64,000 bases of DNA from Phycomyces nitens (Eukaryota > Mucoromycota > Mucoromycetes > Mucorales > Phycomycetaceae), in assembly GCA_022702545.1 (NCBI GenBank), contig JAHRBC010000001.1:7874001-7938000 (forward strand), given 5' to 3'. Every line of letters begins with the position of its first letter. Position 1 is the first letter of the stretch. The notes below the pieces were generated by a model, which was given only the letters and a program-made list of their open reading frames with translations, had not been told where the DNA came from and searched no databases. Of this stretch, positions 35,463 through 47,400 are shown piece by piece. Position numbers and translations under genes: made by a program.

Positions 35463-36937
35463 TTAAAGCCCATGTCTAAGAGCCCACTGAGGAAGACTGG
35501 GATTAAAATTAGTCGGGACTGCCACGTCCACAGTTCTGGCATAAACCCTTGACAACATTTGATGAGCATTTGCTCCAAGTTGGAGATCAACGAATCTGTC
35601 AACGACTTGGATGAATCGGTTAAACTATCAATTGTGCATCAGTAATCTACTGTCAGGAACCGATCTAGGCAAAGGCAAGAACAGAGAAAACAGGCAGGGA
35701 GTTTGAAGATAGATTCTTTTAATAAAGATATTGTTCGCTTGATCCTTCTATGATCAAGCTCTAGGGGTATTTATATGAATATTTCTAGCTAATGTCTACT
35801 AAGATAATTATAATGATTGGTTCTATGGAGTGTCTTTACAAGGAAAGCAAGGGAAGAATACTATTGGTCTTAGAGGTGCGATGTCCAGATCTGGTTATGA
35901 TTGGTCAATTGATTTTACCAATAGGATGTTTCTTACATCTACAGTCATTCAATATACTATTTATAATCAGCTCAACAACTCACTTCATTGCTTCTCCAAC
36001 TTGGGCGAATTGTGCGAACCACACGTCTTCTTCCTGCTTCAGAGACTTCGTCATCTGATTCTCCCTCGGACATTGCTCTCTTTTGGAGTGCACCTATGCA
36101 GTTCCAACCCATCTCCTGGTTGATCTCAGCCCTGTTATTGTCATATGCTGCCAAACAACGAGCATAGTTCTACAAATATTATTATTAATATGCATTTAAT
36201 GGATTTTTAATATATTGCAAACAACTTACTTCGTTTGCATGACCAGATCTTTGTGAACGTCTGTTCAACGCAGCCCTCATAGCAGGAGACTCTCTCACTT
36301 TTCGGCATCTACTAATGAAATTCTTGTGGAGCCTCTCACGAAGATCCTTTTGCCTCATTCCGTCGCCAGCAAACTTACGCCCCAGGTAGACGAGCATTTG
36401 ATCAACCAACTCCTTGTTGGGAGTCACGTTGAAGTGAACATCGGTGTTCCACCTGGGCTTATCGTTGTTGGCCTCTACTTCTGCTGGGACAGTTGACCAA
36501 AACTTTGGATTCCACATGAATTTGCGGATCACAGCCTAATAATATATAAAAGTTAACAAACTGATAGTATAGTCTTTACTCTTTAGTATAATACTTACAT
36601 AGACCTCTGTGGAAACTCTCTTGCTGGGGTTTGACAAAGCAATGGGATCCGCCACAACAACATTGCTAGTTGCACTGGTGGAGGCAGCAGGAGCAACAGG
36701 AGCAGCAGGAGCAGCAGGAGCAGCCTCAACGAAATTATCAATGGCAGTGATAGTCTCACGGTTTCCTACAATAATGACACCAAGTCTGGAATCCATCGTT
36801 ACAAGTCTGGCATTTGATGTCACCATCTAGCTTTCCATAATGGTCATCTTGTTTTCCATGGCAACAAGCTTTTCCAATATCAGATCCATGTCAGCAGTAG
36901 CAGGACGAGGAGCAATCGATCTTCTTTGGTTAACCAT
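35463..36937 (-). pseudogene. Accessory gene of E2, early stop codon and LTR in intron 3
   Basis: The exons are 36937-36599, 36535-36230, 36169-35984 and 35624-35463 (339, 306, 186 and 162 nt). Exons 2 and 3 are the same length as in E1. Conserved blocks are KPRWNTDVHFN.TPNKEL, a basic segment, MSEGESDDE, RPSWRSNE, NRFIQVVDRF and DVAVP. An in-frame TAG at 36829-36827 follows residue 36; translation could restart at the ATG at 36826. Intron 3 is 359 nt because a 287-bp solo LTR plus a 5-bp duplication was inserted, leaving an original 67-nt intron. Confidence 0.78.
35651..35937. mobile_element. Solo LTR type Q (287 bp) in intron 3
   Basis: It runs TGTCAGGAACC...GTTTCTTACA, flanked by the 5-bp duplication tctac (35646-35650, 35938-35942). 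It lies wholly within an intron of the E2 accessory gene. Confidence 0.85.
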
Positions 36938-37169
36938 TTTCTAGAATATGGTAAAGTATATTTCGATTATAATTATTAGTTTTTGTTCAATTGAAATAAA
37001 AATAAATATAATATACATACAAAAACTGTTTGGGTGAGTGAGTAAGTAAGTGTGTGTGTGTGTGGGTTGGTGTAAAGGTAAGAGAGGTTGAATACTATCA
37101 AAAAGGCCTTTATATATAGGCATTTTGAATGACTATAAAGATGTTCATCCATTGTCTTGAAGCACTGAG

Positions 37170-38497
37170 ATGCAAATCGGCCTTGATATTGTTTTTGGGC
37201 TCAATCCATCACACCTTCCGCAGCATGTTTCAAAGGTGAAAAAATTTTCAGACTCTCTCCTTTTTCTTTGGTTCCCTTTATTTTTCCTTTTGTTTGCTTT
37301 TTTAATATCGGCGACTTTCTCTGGTAAGACATTTTTTATACCTCTTTATACACACAAATTAACCTCTTTTTCATAGATGTGCGCTCCCATTCCAACTCAT
37401 CCTTTCCACAATGGCCATCTAGACAAATACTCACTGGCCGCATTCACTGGTCCCGTCATCATGATAAAAATTATTTTCACTTTCTCTCTTAGATTGGCCA
37501 AACAACTTATGTAAGGATGTCATCGGCACCAGGTAAAATTTTTTCTTTCAATCATACTTGTTCCCTCTCTGACTCTATTCCATTGTAGACTGCCCTTTCT
37601 ATTCACGCCATTGGCCTCCTCCATCATTCGTGATTGTAATCATAAAGGTAATATTCTTTATAAATCTCTTTTTACTTATCTAAAATATTATTCAGACTAT
37701 TTATTAATAATTATTATTATGTGTTTTATAGACTCACTTGGGCTTCCTTTGCACACCATGCCCCCTACTTTGATAACCCATTTGACTCCTGGTATGTAAA
37801 TTAAATATGTCATTACTCTGTTCACCCATATTAATTTTTATTCCCTTTTTTATAGTAAAACCCGCCACACTGTTAAATCAGAGGAAAATAAAGCACGGAC
37901 AAGAGTACGGTGAGACTTTGTTTATTGAGAGAGAAAGAATTTGTGAATCAGATGAAGACTATTGCTATTCGTATTGTGCGTTTATATAGACATTGAGATG
38001 AGTACTAGTGATGATATGATGATATCATGTAATGTCTGTTCTCTCTACCAACTATTAGATATGACTTGTTATTTTACTTAGTACTATTAACCAGTGTGTT
38101 AGCACTGGTTGTTAGTGTGTCTTTACGTATGAATAATGTATTTGGAAAGGTACACTCTTTAGTGCACTTCCAGTAGGTCGGTTATTCAATATGTTTCAAT
38201 ATTGGTAATTTGTGTTAATGTTTCAATCTACGATTATGTTGGATACAACACACACAGCCCATCCAGCCTTACAATTCAAGTCCCCTTTGCCCACTCTTGC
38301 CCATCTCTTGCAATGTAAGTATCTTTTGTCACACAAAAATTTCCTCTTTGTACCCCACATCATTAACACTTCTTTATCTTTTACAGAACACTCCCGCAGC
38401 CCAAAAAATCACTGGATATTCATATTTTTGCAGGTATTTTTTATGTAGAAAAATATTCCATCCAAATAGCAGCAAGCAACCGGGTAGAAACGGCTAG
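37170..38497 (+). CDS. Third micro-exon locus of E2, split by a solo LTR
   Basis: It is divergent from the accessory gene, 233 bp from its ATG. A hydrophobic exon (SLLFLWFPLFFLLFAFLISA) ends at a CTCTG|GTAAGA donor (about 37323). There follow an exon starting ATGTGCGCTCCC (37378), exons near 37494-37532 and 37589-37648, an exon (37731-37791) ending at CTG|GTATGT, an exon interrupted by LTR P1, and a last exon 38387-38497 (NTPAAQKITGYSYF onward). The last exons match E0 and E1. The hydrophobic start suggests a membrane or secreted product, but function is unknown and exon phases are only partly resolved. Confidence 0.45.
37871..38250. mobile_element. Solo LTR type P copy 1 (380 bp)
   Basis: It runs TGTTAAATCAGAGG...GGATACAACA with the 5-bp duplication cacac (37866-37870, 38251-38255). 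The minus strand carries TATATAAACGC. It is nearly identical to P copy 2 at 40882-41261, which suggests recent insertion of both. Confidence 0.92.
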
Positions 38498-39018
38498 GCA
38501 TAGGAATAGGCGTAATAGTAGACCCTAAACCTAGAAACATTCTATTCTTTCTAATAAAAATAAAAACGTAAAACATTACCAATCAATTATAAACAGGAAA
38601 TCAAATAATGGGTGATATATTACTGGTGAAGAAGAATAAAGAAGCTTTCAATCCATTCATTTAATTGGCTTTCATGAAGAGTATGCTCAATATTTTTGAC
38701 AAATACACAACCATGTATTTTCATGAATATATGATTCTCCCAATATTTCCAGGTCCATAAATACGGCACCAAAATAGAACCGTACTTTTAAATATTTCTT
38801 TTTGTTTTTCCAGATCAGATCAGTACACCGAAAGTGCTAACAGCCCTCACCTGCGGCACATTATTTCAAAAATCCACTACTAGATAGCACGTCAACGAGA
38901 TAGCTGACAAGGTAGCTTGTCTCATAGTCGGAAAAAAAACCACCCTATGTTAAAACATTGCTTTATAGTACAGTATTGCCACTTTTACGTTATTGGAATT
39001 TCTTTATTTTTTGCAGTG
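38498..39018. other. Right terminal non-coding part of E2
   Basis: No ORF. It ends in the CAGTG terminus. A few A/T tracts are the only notable content. Confidence 0.55.
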
Positions 39019-39329
39019 TACCTGATTATCTGGGTTATTATTCACTATGTCAACTCTGACAATTGGTCAAACCCACTGGGAATTGTAAAAGAGTAAAAAG
39101 AGGATAGAAGATAGATACTTTTTATTCAATGAAATATTGTCCTCTTTTATATCTTTTCTAAACCTACTCAGCCATCATAAATGTCTGTTTCGGTTTCTAA
39201 TCTACTTTTGTTATAACTAATGTCTTCTAGGTCTTCAGAGAGCAAAAGGGAATCAATTCGGTTGTCGTTCTCAAAAGAGAACTCTGTGTAATTGTCATCC
39301 TGATTGGCTGACATTAATTCAGGCACGAC

Positions 39330-39357
39330 ACTTGTTTCACCAAAATTAGGCACGACA
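39330..39357. repeat. 28-bp remnant of LTR O, direct repeat of 31595-31622
   Basis: The stretch CTTGTTTCACCAAAATTAGG plus CACGACAT is identical to the end of O copy 1 and lies on the other side of N copy 1. It ends about 60 bp from the 3' end of tRNA-Ala. Confidence 0.75.
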
Positions 39358-39417
39358 TGACACAAAAATAAATAACCATATCCTCTACTATAGAGGGAAG
39401 ATAAACACTATAGATAT

Positions 39418-39490
39418 TGGAGAAGCTGGGCGTCGATCCCAGTGCCTCTCGCATGCTAAGCGAGCGCTCTACCATTTGAGCTACATCCCC
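39418..39490 (-). tRNA. tRNA-Ala(AGC)
   Basis: On the minus strand the gene starts GGGGATGTAGCTCAAATGG, has anticodon loop TTAGCAT (anticodon AGC) and a GGGATCGACGCCC T-arm, and ends CTTCTCC plus discriminator A. The acceptor stem has one T-T mismatch and one G-T pair. LTR X begins 11 bp upstream of its 5' end. Confidence 0.9.
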
Positions 39491-39501
39491 ATACTCTTTC
39501 T

Positions 39502-40253
39502 TGACACGTGTGTTGTGGACAGGTTCGGTTTCGACCATGAAGCCGGACCAAGGGCCCGGACATAGACGTAGGAGGGGTCGGTGGCCGGACAAGTCCGAGT
39601 AAGAAGTCCGAGCCGAGTGAGTTGGGCGGGTTTCCGGTGAGGTGACGTTGGCTGGGCGATCCCCGAGTTTCTATATTTTTCTTTCTTCCCAGTCTTTTCC
39701 CGTTTTTATTTTATCACATTTATTTATTTCCTTTTTTATATTATTTCCTTTCCTATTTCTTTTGTGAATCCTTGACACCTTCTTGCAGGATTGCACCATT
39801 TTACACCTCTTTAAACAATTGTCTTTGTACAATGTACTTCTTCCATTTTTACCTTTATTATTTTTACAATATTTTTATACTATACTTTATCACACTTGTC
39901 TAGAATTACATCATTTTATTCACTTATTTCTTTATTCTTTGTTTTACCTTGACTGCGATGGCACAATTCCATCCATTTATTTTATTATTTTCAGTTATTC
40001 TTTTTCGATTCTGAATGTCTATAAAAGACATTCAGTTTTCAATCAATAAAAGATATCTTTCGTTGGGTTTAATACCGGTTCTATTTTATTTTATTTGTAC
40101 TTTTCGATCTCTGAAGAGCAGTGATATTTTGCCCGGTTACATTTTGGGAATATACTGTTGAGTTTCGTTAGTCATTTTCTTTATCTTTATTATCGTTTTA
40201 TTATTTGCCGTCGTTCGTCACTATACACAACCGTATACACACATCACGCGTCA
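39502..40253 (+). mobile_element. Solo LTR type X copy 3 (752 bp)
   Basis: It runs from TGACACGTGTGTTGTGG to CACATCACGCGTCA, in reverse orientation compared with the left array because tRNA-Ala is on the minus strand. TATAAAAGACATTC at about 40019 and AATAAAAGAT at about 40045 mark a likely promoter/poly(A) region. Its length equals that of X copy 4. A ttc spacer separates it from LTR Y. Confidence 0.88.
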
Positions 40254-40881
40254 TTCTGACACGGGTGTTGTAGGGTTTCCAGCTTCGCCCACTTCTCTCC
40301 ATTTCACGTGACTTTTCCAAGGTCTTCCCTGCTAGAAAGCGTGACGTAGCATCCTGATCAACTTGGCAACATCACCTTTCTCCATTTGCAAGTCACCTTA
40401 TTTCTCATATCTCCCTTTTCTCCGCACTTCTTTGATTTTCCATATTTGTCACCCTCGCTCTCATTTCAAACCCCTCCTATCCATTTCCATATTTATCCAT
40501 TGTACACTATTTTTGTCATCTATCTTCCCTTCCCTTCTCCCCACGTTGCTGTCTGTGCGCACTTATCTTTCTCTTCATGTTATCTACCTCTTTACACCCT
40601 CTCACACATCGGCACTTCATTTTATTCATACCCCTTCATATCTCTGTCCCTTCTCTCACACTGCTCACTTTATCATATTTCTGTTATCCATACCTTCATA
40701 CTTCATACACTGCAAAAGAAGGGCCATTTTAGTATACTGATATTTATAAAATTCTTGACTGAATGATAAAGATTTGATATAATATTTGCCAAATTTTTCA
40801 ATATTAAATTTTTAGGATTCGTTGTCTGAATGATTCCAATCAGTATACTGAAACGTCAAAGTGCAAAAAGCAAAAGGTGGG

Positions 40882-41261
40882 TGTTAAATCAGAGGAAAAC
40901 AAAGCACGGACAAGAGTACGGTGAGACTTTGTTTATTAAGAGAGAAAGAATTTGTGAATAAGATGAAGACTATTGCTATTCGTATTGTGCGTTTATATAG
41001 ACATTGAGATGAGTGCTAGTGATGATATGATGATATCATGTAATGTCTGTTCTCTCTACCAACTATTAGATATGACTTGTTATTTTACTTAGTACTATTA
41101 ACCAGTGTGTTAGTACTAGTTGTTAGTGTGTCTTTACGTATGAATAATGTATTTGGAAAGGTACACTCTTTAGTGCACTTCCAGTAGGTCGGTTATTCAA
41201 TATGTTTCAATATTGGTAATTTGTGTTAATGTTTCAATCTATGATTATGTTGGATACAACA
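40882..41261. mobile_element. Solo LTR type P copy 2 (380 bp)
   Basis: It runs TGTTAAATCAGAGG...GGATACAACA with the 5-bp duplication gtggg (40877-40881, 41262-41266). It is the same length as P copy 1 in E2. Confidence 0.92.
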
Positions 41262-41879
41262 GTGGGTTATTTTTTTTGTGCTTTTTTTTGTCACGAAAAT
41301 TGGGGGGTTTCTTTTTTTTTCGTCCCATATTTTCTAGCCCCGAAGGATTCAGTTCTTTAAATTACTTGATATAGGTTGCTCTTTTCAATATTAAAGCAGT
41401 GTCCTCATAGGATTCAGTATGAATTCGGTATGAATTCATGGCAGATACAGGCCAAAGATGTAGTTTATAATAGTTTTTATTGGATAAAAAAAGTTTTCCT
41501 AATGATTTCTATTCGTTCTCATCTCTACTCACTCCTACTTTTATTGCCTAATATGCTAGCCTTGCCCTTTTCTCAATTGGATGGGTATTCTTTTACTCAC
41601 CCGGAGAATATATGGGTTACCCTGGTCTACTAGACCCCCTACCTTCCTTTGTTACTTGCTGCAGCACTGCTTACGTGGGTGTTTGTTTTCTTTTGAAAAA
41701 AGAGGGTGGCTAGATAATTTTCATGGGTTTATTTTAGCAGACTGTAAAATAATTTGAATAAAACAACAATACTTACATTGGTATTTATATCGAGAAAACT
41801 TGAATACTTTGATAAATGATATAGAAAATTTCGGTAATATCTATTAAGAATATGTCAGGAAAATAATATAAATGTTGAG
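41262..41879. other. Left non-coding part of E3 after LTR P2
   Basis: It is largely AT-rich with T-tracts. A short plus-strand ORF (41376-41633) reads hydrophobic at its end but lacks a partner in other copies. The 3' exons of the third locus may lie here but were not identified. Confidence 0.4.
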
Positions 41880-42437
41880 TGGTTATATACTTACTTGGTA
41901 ATCAGTGTAATGGGCGCAATGGCCGACCAGATGAAGAATATTTTGATTACATCTATTACATAATAGATTAGTAAAGTGATATAAGGGCTGAAAGGTTGTA
42001 TACTTACTTGGTAATGGGTATAATGGACACAATTACTGACCAGATGACATGGAATTGGCACATACCAGATGACCGAAAAAATTCTAATGAATGGAACGAA
42101 TGTTAATAAAGCATGCCTAGTATATAAAAGAGTGTCATCATACCATAATATACAGCAAAGTGCTCCTCTGTATTTGTTTGTAATGGGAGGCCGTGAATTA
42201 CTAAGCAGAGCAATGAGCTTGTGGAAACTGAATGAGATAATAAAAAGAACATTACCAGTATACCAGAGTTATTGACATAAACCAGCAGCCCTTGTATGGA
42301 TATAGAAAAGAATATCTGGACAAATATAAGGTCATGATGAGTAAAAAAAAATTTAAAAGAGAATGATGCTTACCATGCCGAAAAGTAAAGGAAAGGAAAA
42401 GAAAAGAAACGAACAAAGGTTGAAAGCAAAAATCCAA
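41880..42437 (-). CDS. Third micro-exon locus of E3 (5' part)
   Basis: It begins ATG at 42437 with a signal-like exon (MDFCFQPLFVSFLFLSFTF), ending at a GCATG|GTAAGC donor (42374). The next exon ends ...MSITLVYW at a GTAATG donor (about 42255). Two tandemly repeated exons then both end ITK at an AA|GTAAGT donor: one with FHVIWSVIVSIIPITK (about 42018-42070), one with FFIWSAIAPITLITK (about 41898-41955). These hydrophobic micro-exons and the exon duplication parallel E0. The locus is divergent from the accessory gene (350 bp between start codons). Function unknown; possibly membrane-associated. Confidence 0.45.
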
Positions 42438-42885
42438 TAGAGATCAACGGCAATATTGAGTGTCCCGAACGTGACGTGGAACTAATAAGCCCACTTAATA
42501 AAACGATTTGTATTTTTGAAACAGAGCCCAAATATTACAAATGGATTAGTCAGTGCAAGCAAATTAAATGGATTAGCCAGTTGAAGCAGATTACTAAGTA
42601 TACCTGACAGCATAATGTAAGCAAAGATCAAAATACTATAAAACCTCTTTAGAAAGAAGTATATTTTTTAATTACTTTTAATTACTTTCTCATGTATGTA
42701 TTATTTACGGAATATTTCAAAATCTATTGGAAAATAGATATTCATAATCAATGAACCTCACACTTTAATATATTTTTCTAGTATTCAATGTCTCAATTTA
42801 TATCATCAAGCTCTAAAAGACCTACAAGTCGACTACCAAGAAGTCGATTGGTAAGACTAGTGGCACTAGACCAGCAGGAACCGTG

Positions 42886-43887
42886 ATGCAGACGATCCTT
42901 CCTGCTCCAAGCAACAACACTGAACAGGACGGCGCAGTGTTGTCAAACCTGTCGGCTCTTCAGACAAGACTGAATGAGTCGCATGTCCTGTTGCAGCAGG
43001 TCCATCAAGGGATGGAATCCCTCAAGAACTCGAATGGCAACAGTAGCCAAGTTTCCCCCCATCAAGCTCCACCACCACAGATGTATATGAAGTATCAACT
43101 TCCATCGGTCTCGGTAGGATATCTATATATAAATATTAATTTTATATTGATGAATTACTTACCCTATGTCATATAGCGTCTCATACGATCAGAGACAAGG
43201 AATGTCTTGGTGTCTACACCATTGACAATGAATGAGGGGGCACTCTCTTCATCCAACCGGCCTATTGCAGACAAGGTCCGGATGTACATTCACCAGCAGC
43301 CTGAAGGACAGCCTCTTGCGTCTGCAGTCATAGAGGAAAAAACAAGACGGCACATCTCATACAAGCTAAACAGAGCTAACACCTCACCAGAAAAGTTAGC
43401 TAAGCGAAACCAGTCTTCTCGTAGACGTACGAGAAAAACAAGAGTTAGTATAATATAATATTTGTTTTCATACTTCTAATACTTGATTTTGAAATAGATC
43501 CTCAAAGCCTACAAGAGGCTGCATTTGGCAGACAAGACAAACTTGGAGTCCAAGTATGGAGAGACCGTCGAGGATCTCTTGGACAAAGAGATGTTGTCCG
43601 ACATTGAGTCTGATGATGAGCAACGGGAGTATACCGTTTATACTCCCAGTAACAGACATCCTTTGGTAAGATATTGTTCGGGCAAATTTGATGTGCTTCA
43701 TATAATTAATTAATTCGATTATGATATATAGGTCGAGGAGTACTTGGGCGAGTTGAAAGCCCAGAGGAGCAAGGAAAAGAAGATGAAGGTCATTGACTTT
43801 TCTTCTTGTCCTGTTGAAAGTAGACACATTGAATTGTCAAAAGAGCAGAAGGCGCGTGTTGCCAAGTGGATTGCAACACGGCAATAA
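42886..43887 (+). CDS. Accessory protein of E3 (about 272 aa, four exons)
   Basis: The exons are 42886-43113, 43177-43443, 43498-43665 and 43732-43887, all phase 0, with exon 4 again 156 nt. Exon 1 is Gln/Ser/Asn-rich with a helical middle (LSALQTRLNESHVLLQQVH). Exon 2 includes RPIADKVRMYI and ends in a basic tract (SSRRRTRKTR). Exon 3 has an acidic MLSDIESDDE run. Exon 4 has VEEYLGEL and ends AKWIATRQ. It lacks the clear RP.WRS.E motif, so it is the most diverged copy. The start is uncertain: an ATG at 42788 opens MSQFISSSSKRPTSR in another frame and would need a frameshift to join. Confidence 0.68.
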
Positions 43888-44417
43888 AAAATTTGTATTT
43901 GGTTGTCTTGATATAATGGTCTTTATTGAATAAGTTGAAACAAGTTGTTGGGCTGGAAGATGATGGTGGTAGGGTTGGCATTACTCGTTTTTGTATTGTT
44001 GTTGCAATAAAAAATAAAGAAAGACAAGATGGTGAGAAACAATATTATTTTTAATGGTTATTTTATTTTAGTCGTAATTATTGCAAAACAAATATTTAAT
44101 AGCAAAATAAAATATTTTCATCGGCTTTATAAACTTGGAATTTAAATGAAAATTTTTAGTATATTATGTAGTATAAACTTTAAAATATAGCTGATCATCG
44201 GGTATTAAATAAACAACTACTTGGCTTATCGCATAATGAGCTGGAGAAAATAAATATTTGTTTTGAGATCTGTTTTAAAGGACGTAACTTGTATATATCA
44301 ATCTAATATTTTAATCAATCTTAAAAATGTATTGATAAAAGAACAGATAGTAAAGTAAAACAAGAAAAATAAGCATTACGTGGCTGATGTTTGTGGTCAA
44401 AAACGCAATTTTTTTTA
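43888..44417. other. Intergenic stretch between convergent genes in E3
   Basis: This is AT-rich with no ORF or repeat recognised. It presumably carries the 3' ends of both convergent transcripts. The equivalent gap is only 85-126 bp in E1, E2 and E4. Confidence 0.5.
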
Positions 44418-47400
44418 TTAAGTGACGACTTTTCTAGGTAATGGAATAATTAGGCGTTTTTGAGACCCTTGTTGGAGATTGTGAGTTGTCAATGCAAAGC
44501 AAGAATGCAGACGATGTACTGGAATAATACACTCAACAGTCTCCTCTAAAAACCCCTTCTCCCACAGCTCCAGACCTTGGTTTATCAACGGTTGATATCT
44601 GCCAGCATTATATGTCGGAAACCATTTGACGAAAGCAAAAGTAGAAACTCTTTCGATTCCACCAATCTTGATAACATGAGTAAATAAATACTCAATCTGG
44701 CCGGGAAATGCAACAAATTTACTTGTCAAATTGTCCAGAAACAAGACTTGTACAAAAGAACCGCGCTTTTTCTTTTCACCACTCCAATACTCTTGTCCTA
44801 GCAACGAAATCTTCTTCATCTTGCGAATCCGGTCATTGATATAGACATGCCCTCCAAGTGGGATGCTATCCGTGGCACAGAAGGAAATGCCAGTGTCTTG
44901 GTAAGCCTTGTTATAAAATTCGACCAAGTACTTATAATGATTGCCAGTCATTATAGATAAAGGCGACAATTTCAATGGCAACGAGGTCAATGGCAGGGCT
45001 TCACTTCCAGTGACATTAAACCATGGATTGGTGGCAGCTTGGAGGAACATGTTGAGGTTGAATTGAAGATGTGGAGGGTGGCCGTACTCAGAGTTCACCA
45101 AGGATCTGACAGGCGTCGGTGCTATTTGAGCAACTTCTTGGAGAAATTCTACCATGGGTGGTGAAAGTTTGGCAGAATAGAACTGAAGAAAGTTGCTGAT
45201 GAATCCCTTTTCCAAGAAGACCTTCATGAAAGTGACCTCGAATCCATTGCGGCGATTTGTCTTGATGTTCTTGAGCTTGCCATTGTATCGTTCAAAGCTA
45301 TACAACCAGAATGCATAGACAGGGCCAAAGTCAAGCATGGACTCACGTAAGTGCATATGCAGATGCATGTTTGGCATGATACTGACAGTTCCATACAATA
45401 TCTCACACTTTTCGCTAAAATCACCAAGGAGCTGGTGTGCTTCGTCTATACTCTGGGTCGTGACAGATGGTCCTGTCAATAGGCGACATGCATCAACGAA
45501 TACTACCCAGTTATTGTAGTCTGTTTCTGGCAAAGCATTCTCCAGGACAACCAGCGAATACACAAGACACCACGATTGCCACTCGTCTGCCTTCATATAT
45601 GGGAACCCAGAAGCAATTTTGTTGGACAATACAGCATATCCAGGAGGAACAAGAATGGAATCTGCCAGATGTTGCATGCGGGCAAGAGTAGTGCTGGGAA
45701 AATAACCGAGGTCTCTCCAAATGTTGACCATCCGTTTGGCTGTGCCAAGAAACAAGTTGTGCATAGGATCCACAATTGTACACCGAACAGGATCAAAGTA
45801 ATGTAGGCGGTGCAATTCTGAATACCGGGTACCATTGTGCTTCTCCAACTCTGCTCGCTCGACGTCTGATTCTGCATTGAACCACATTTCGGCATGCACA
45901 GCATTGGTTGCCTTTTCTCTTGGTGTCCAATTATCAACGTCAAATCCAGAGTAATCGATCTTGCTTGATCCATTGATCACCGAAAATTGACGTGCACACT
46001 TGTGACAGGCGTTGGTGCTTGCATGCCCTGTAAATCCCGCGGTTTTTCTTGCAGCTGGTATATCGCAGGCAACACACATGAGAGCAGCACGAACACAAAC
46101 ACCACCAGGGAACATGGCCGTCTTGATTGTCATTCCACTGTAGAAGTCAACCAACTCGTCAACAAGAGGTTCAAGAAAGTTGTTCATCTGATCAGTCTTT
46201 GCTTCCTTTGGCCCTGGCATGACACCAACAAGAATGATATTTTCTGGCTTCATCCTTTCTTCCCTGGGCAAGTTGTTGATTGACAGATACAACGCACCAC
46301 TGGCATGAGTGCGCCCATCGAATGGCTGAAACCAATCCACGTTCAATGTCAACATGAGAGAATAGTTATCATCAACAAATGGCATATCGTTATCATCGAG
46401 CAACTCATTCCACATTGCACCATCATATATGTCAAGGAAGGTGTTCTCAACGGTCTCTCTTGATCTCCATTGCAACATCTTGTCCTCAAATCCAGGCTTA
46501 CAGAGATACTGTGTCAAAGTGTTCTTGAGCAAATTGTATGGGAACACCATGAATGGAATAGGATCTCTGGCTGATGAATTGTGGAAAAGAGGATTGTTGC
46601 AAATTTGGGCTTGTGTGGTGGAATACTTCTTGAACATGCATGTTGGCTGATGATTGTCTGGCGAGTAGATTGCAAAGCACTTGTTGCAAACGGTGTACTT
46701 TACAATGCCTTTGGTCATTACGTCAAATCCGGTCATTGCTTTCAAGGCGTTGACAGTAAGAGGCAGGTCAGCATCCTTCTCAAATGCAACAAGAAGATGG
46801 CGGAAGAATTTGAGCATGGCCGATCCTCCCGTTTGCACCAAGTAGAATGCTTGGAAGATAACGCCAAAGATGGCCATGAACTGGCTGGTTTGGGACATGT
46901 CATGAATTTTCAGGGATCCAACTACAAAGGAAAGTATATGATAAATAACTTGTATACAATTAAATATGTTTGTATTTTATGTATACATACTTGAAGCCAT
47001 CATTTGTTCAAAACCATTGCCGCCATCAATCTCAGTCTCATCTTCATTGCTAGATTCATCATTTGAATTGGAATCCTCATTGTCAGCTGCAATGAGTGAT
47101 GACTCAACATCTGATTCCTCCTCAACGTCAAAAACATCGTCTTCTCTCAAGAAAGGTATCTGTTGTCCAGTAGTTTCGACTGACATGATAGAAAAGTTGT
47201 CTTCATCTATAATAAAATAAAAGTTAGTACCTGTAATTGATAACCAAAATATATCGCACTTACAATCAATAAACTCATTAGAAACATCAGGCATTATGAT
47301 ATCTGACTCTTCTTCAACTGTGCTTCTGACATTGGCTGTAATAATTAACAACAAACATTATTAGATTATGAATAACGATATACAATTTCACTTACAATCA

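Larger units (their letters stand above)
31983..39018 (+). mobile_element. CACTG DNA transposon E2, complete (7036 bp with inserts)
   Basis: The ends are CACTGGAAAAACTCC and ...TTTTTTGCAGTG. The flanking duplication is tac, with one extra G beside the left copy. The empty site GGGTACCTGATTATC is seen in the M copy at 62349. Gene order is as in E1. It has itself been hit by LTR Q (35651-35937) and LTR P1 (37871-38250). Confidence 0.88.
31675..39061 (+). mobile_element. Small LTR, type M copy 1, interrupted by E2
   Basis: Its parts are 31675-31982 and 39019-39061 (348 bp net). It starts TGTCAAGTCTTGAC and ends GTCAACTCTGACA, with a 4-bp duplication attg (31671-31674, 39062-39065). Two more 348-bp copies are nested in each other at 61694-62393. 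Confidence 0.85.
31623..39329 (-). mobile_element. Small LTR, type N copy 1, interrupted by LTR M
   Basis: Its parts are 31623-31674 and 39066-39329 (about 316 bp), starting TGTCGTTTTGGATC and ending TTCAGGCACGACA. The uninterrupted copy at 62398-62724 shows the empty site for M (CCAATATTGGTCAAACC). N copy 1 is flanked by a 28-bp direct duplication (31595-31622 and 39330-39357). Confidence 0.78.

Noticed and set aside
37050..37070. GT microsatellite near the E2 accessory start
   Set aside because: A short simple repeat of about 17 bp with no evident function.
41376..41633. Plus-strand ORF of 85 residues in E3
   Set aside because: No counterpart in the other CACTG elements, no splice context, AT-rich region; too weak to call.
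42788..42853. Upstream ATG as the start of the E3 accessory gene
   Set aside because: Its frame stops before joining the conserved frame and no acceptable intron links them; I used the ATG at 42886 and noted the possible frameshift.
46966..47220. Plus-strand Ser-rich ORF
   Set aside because: Antisense of the acidic linker exon of the E3 transposase.
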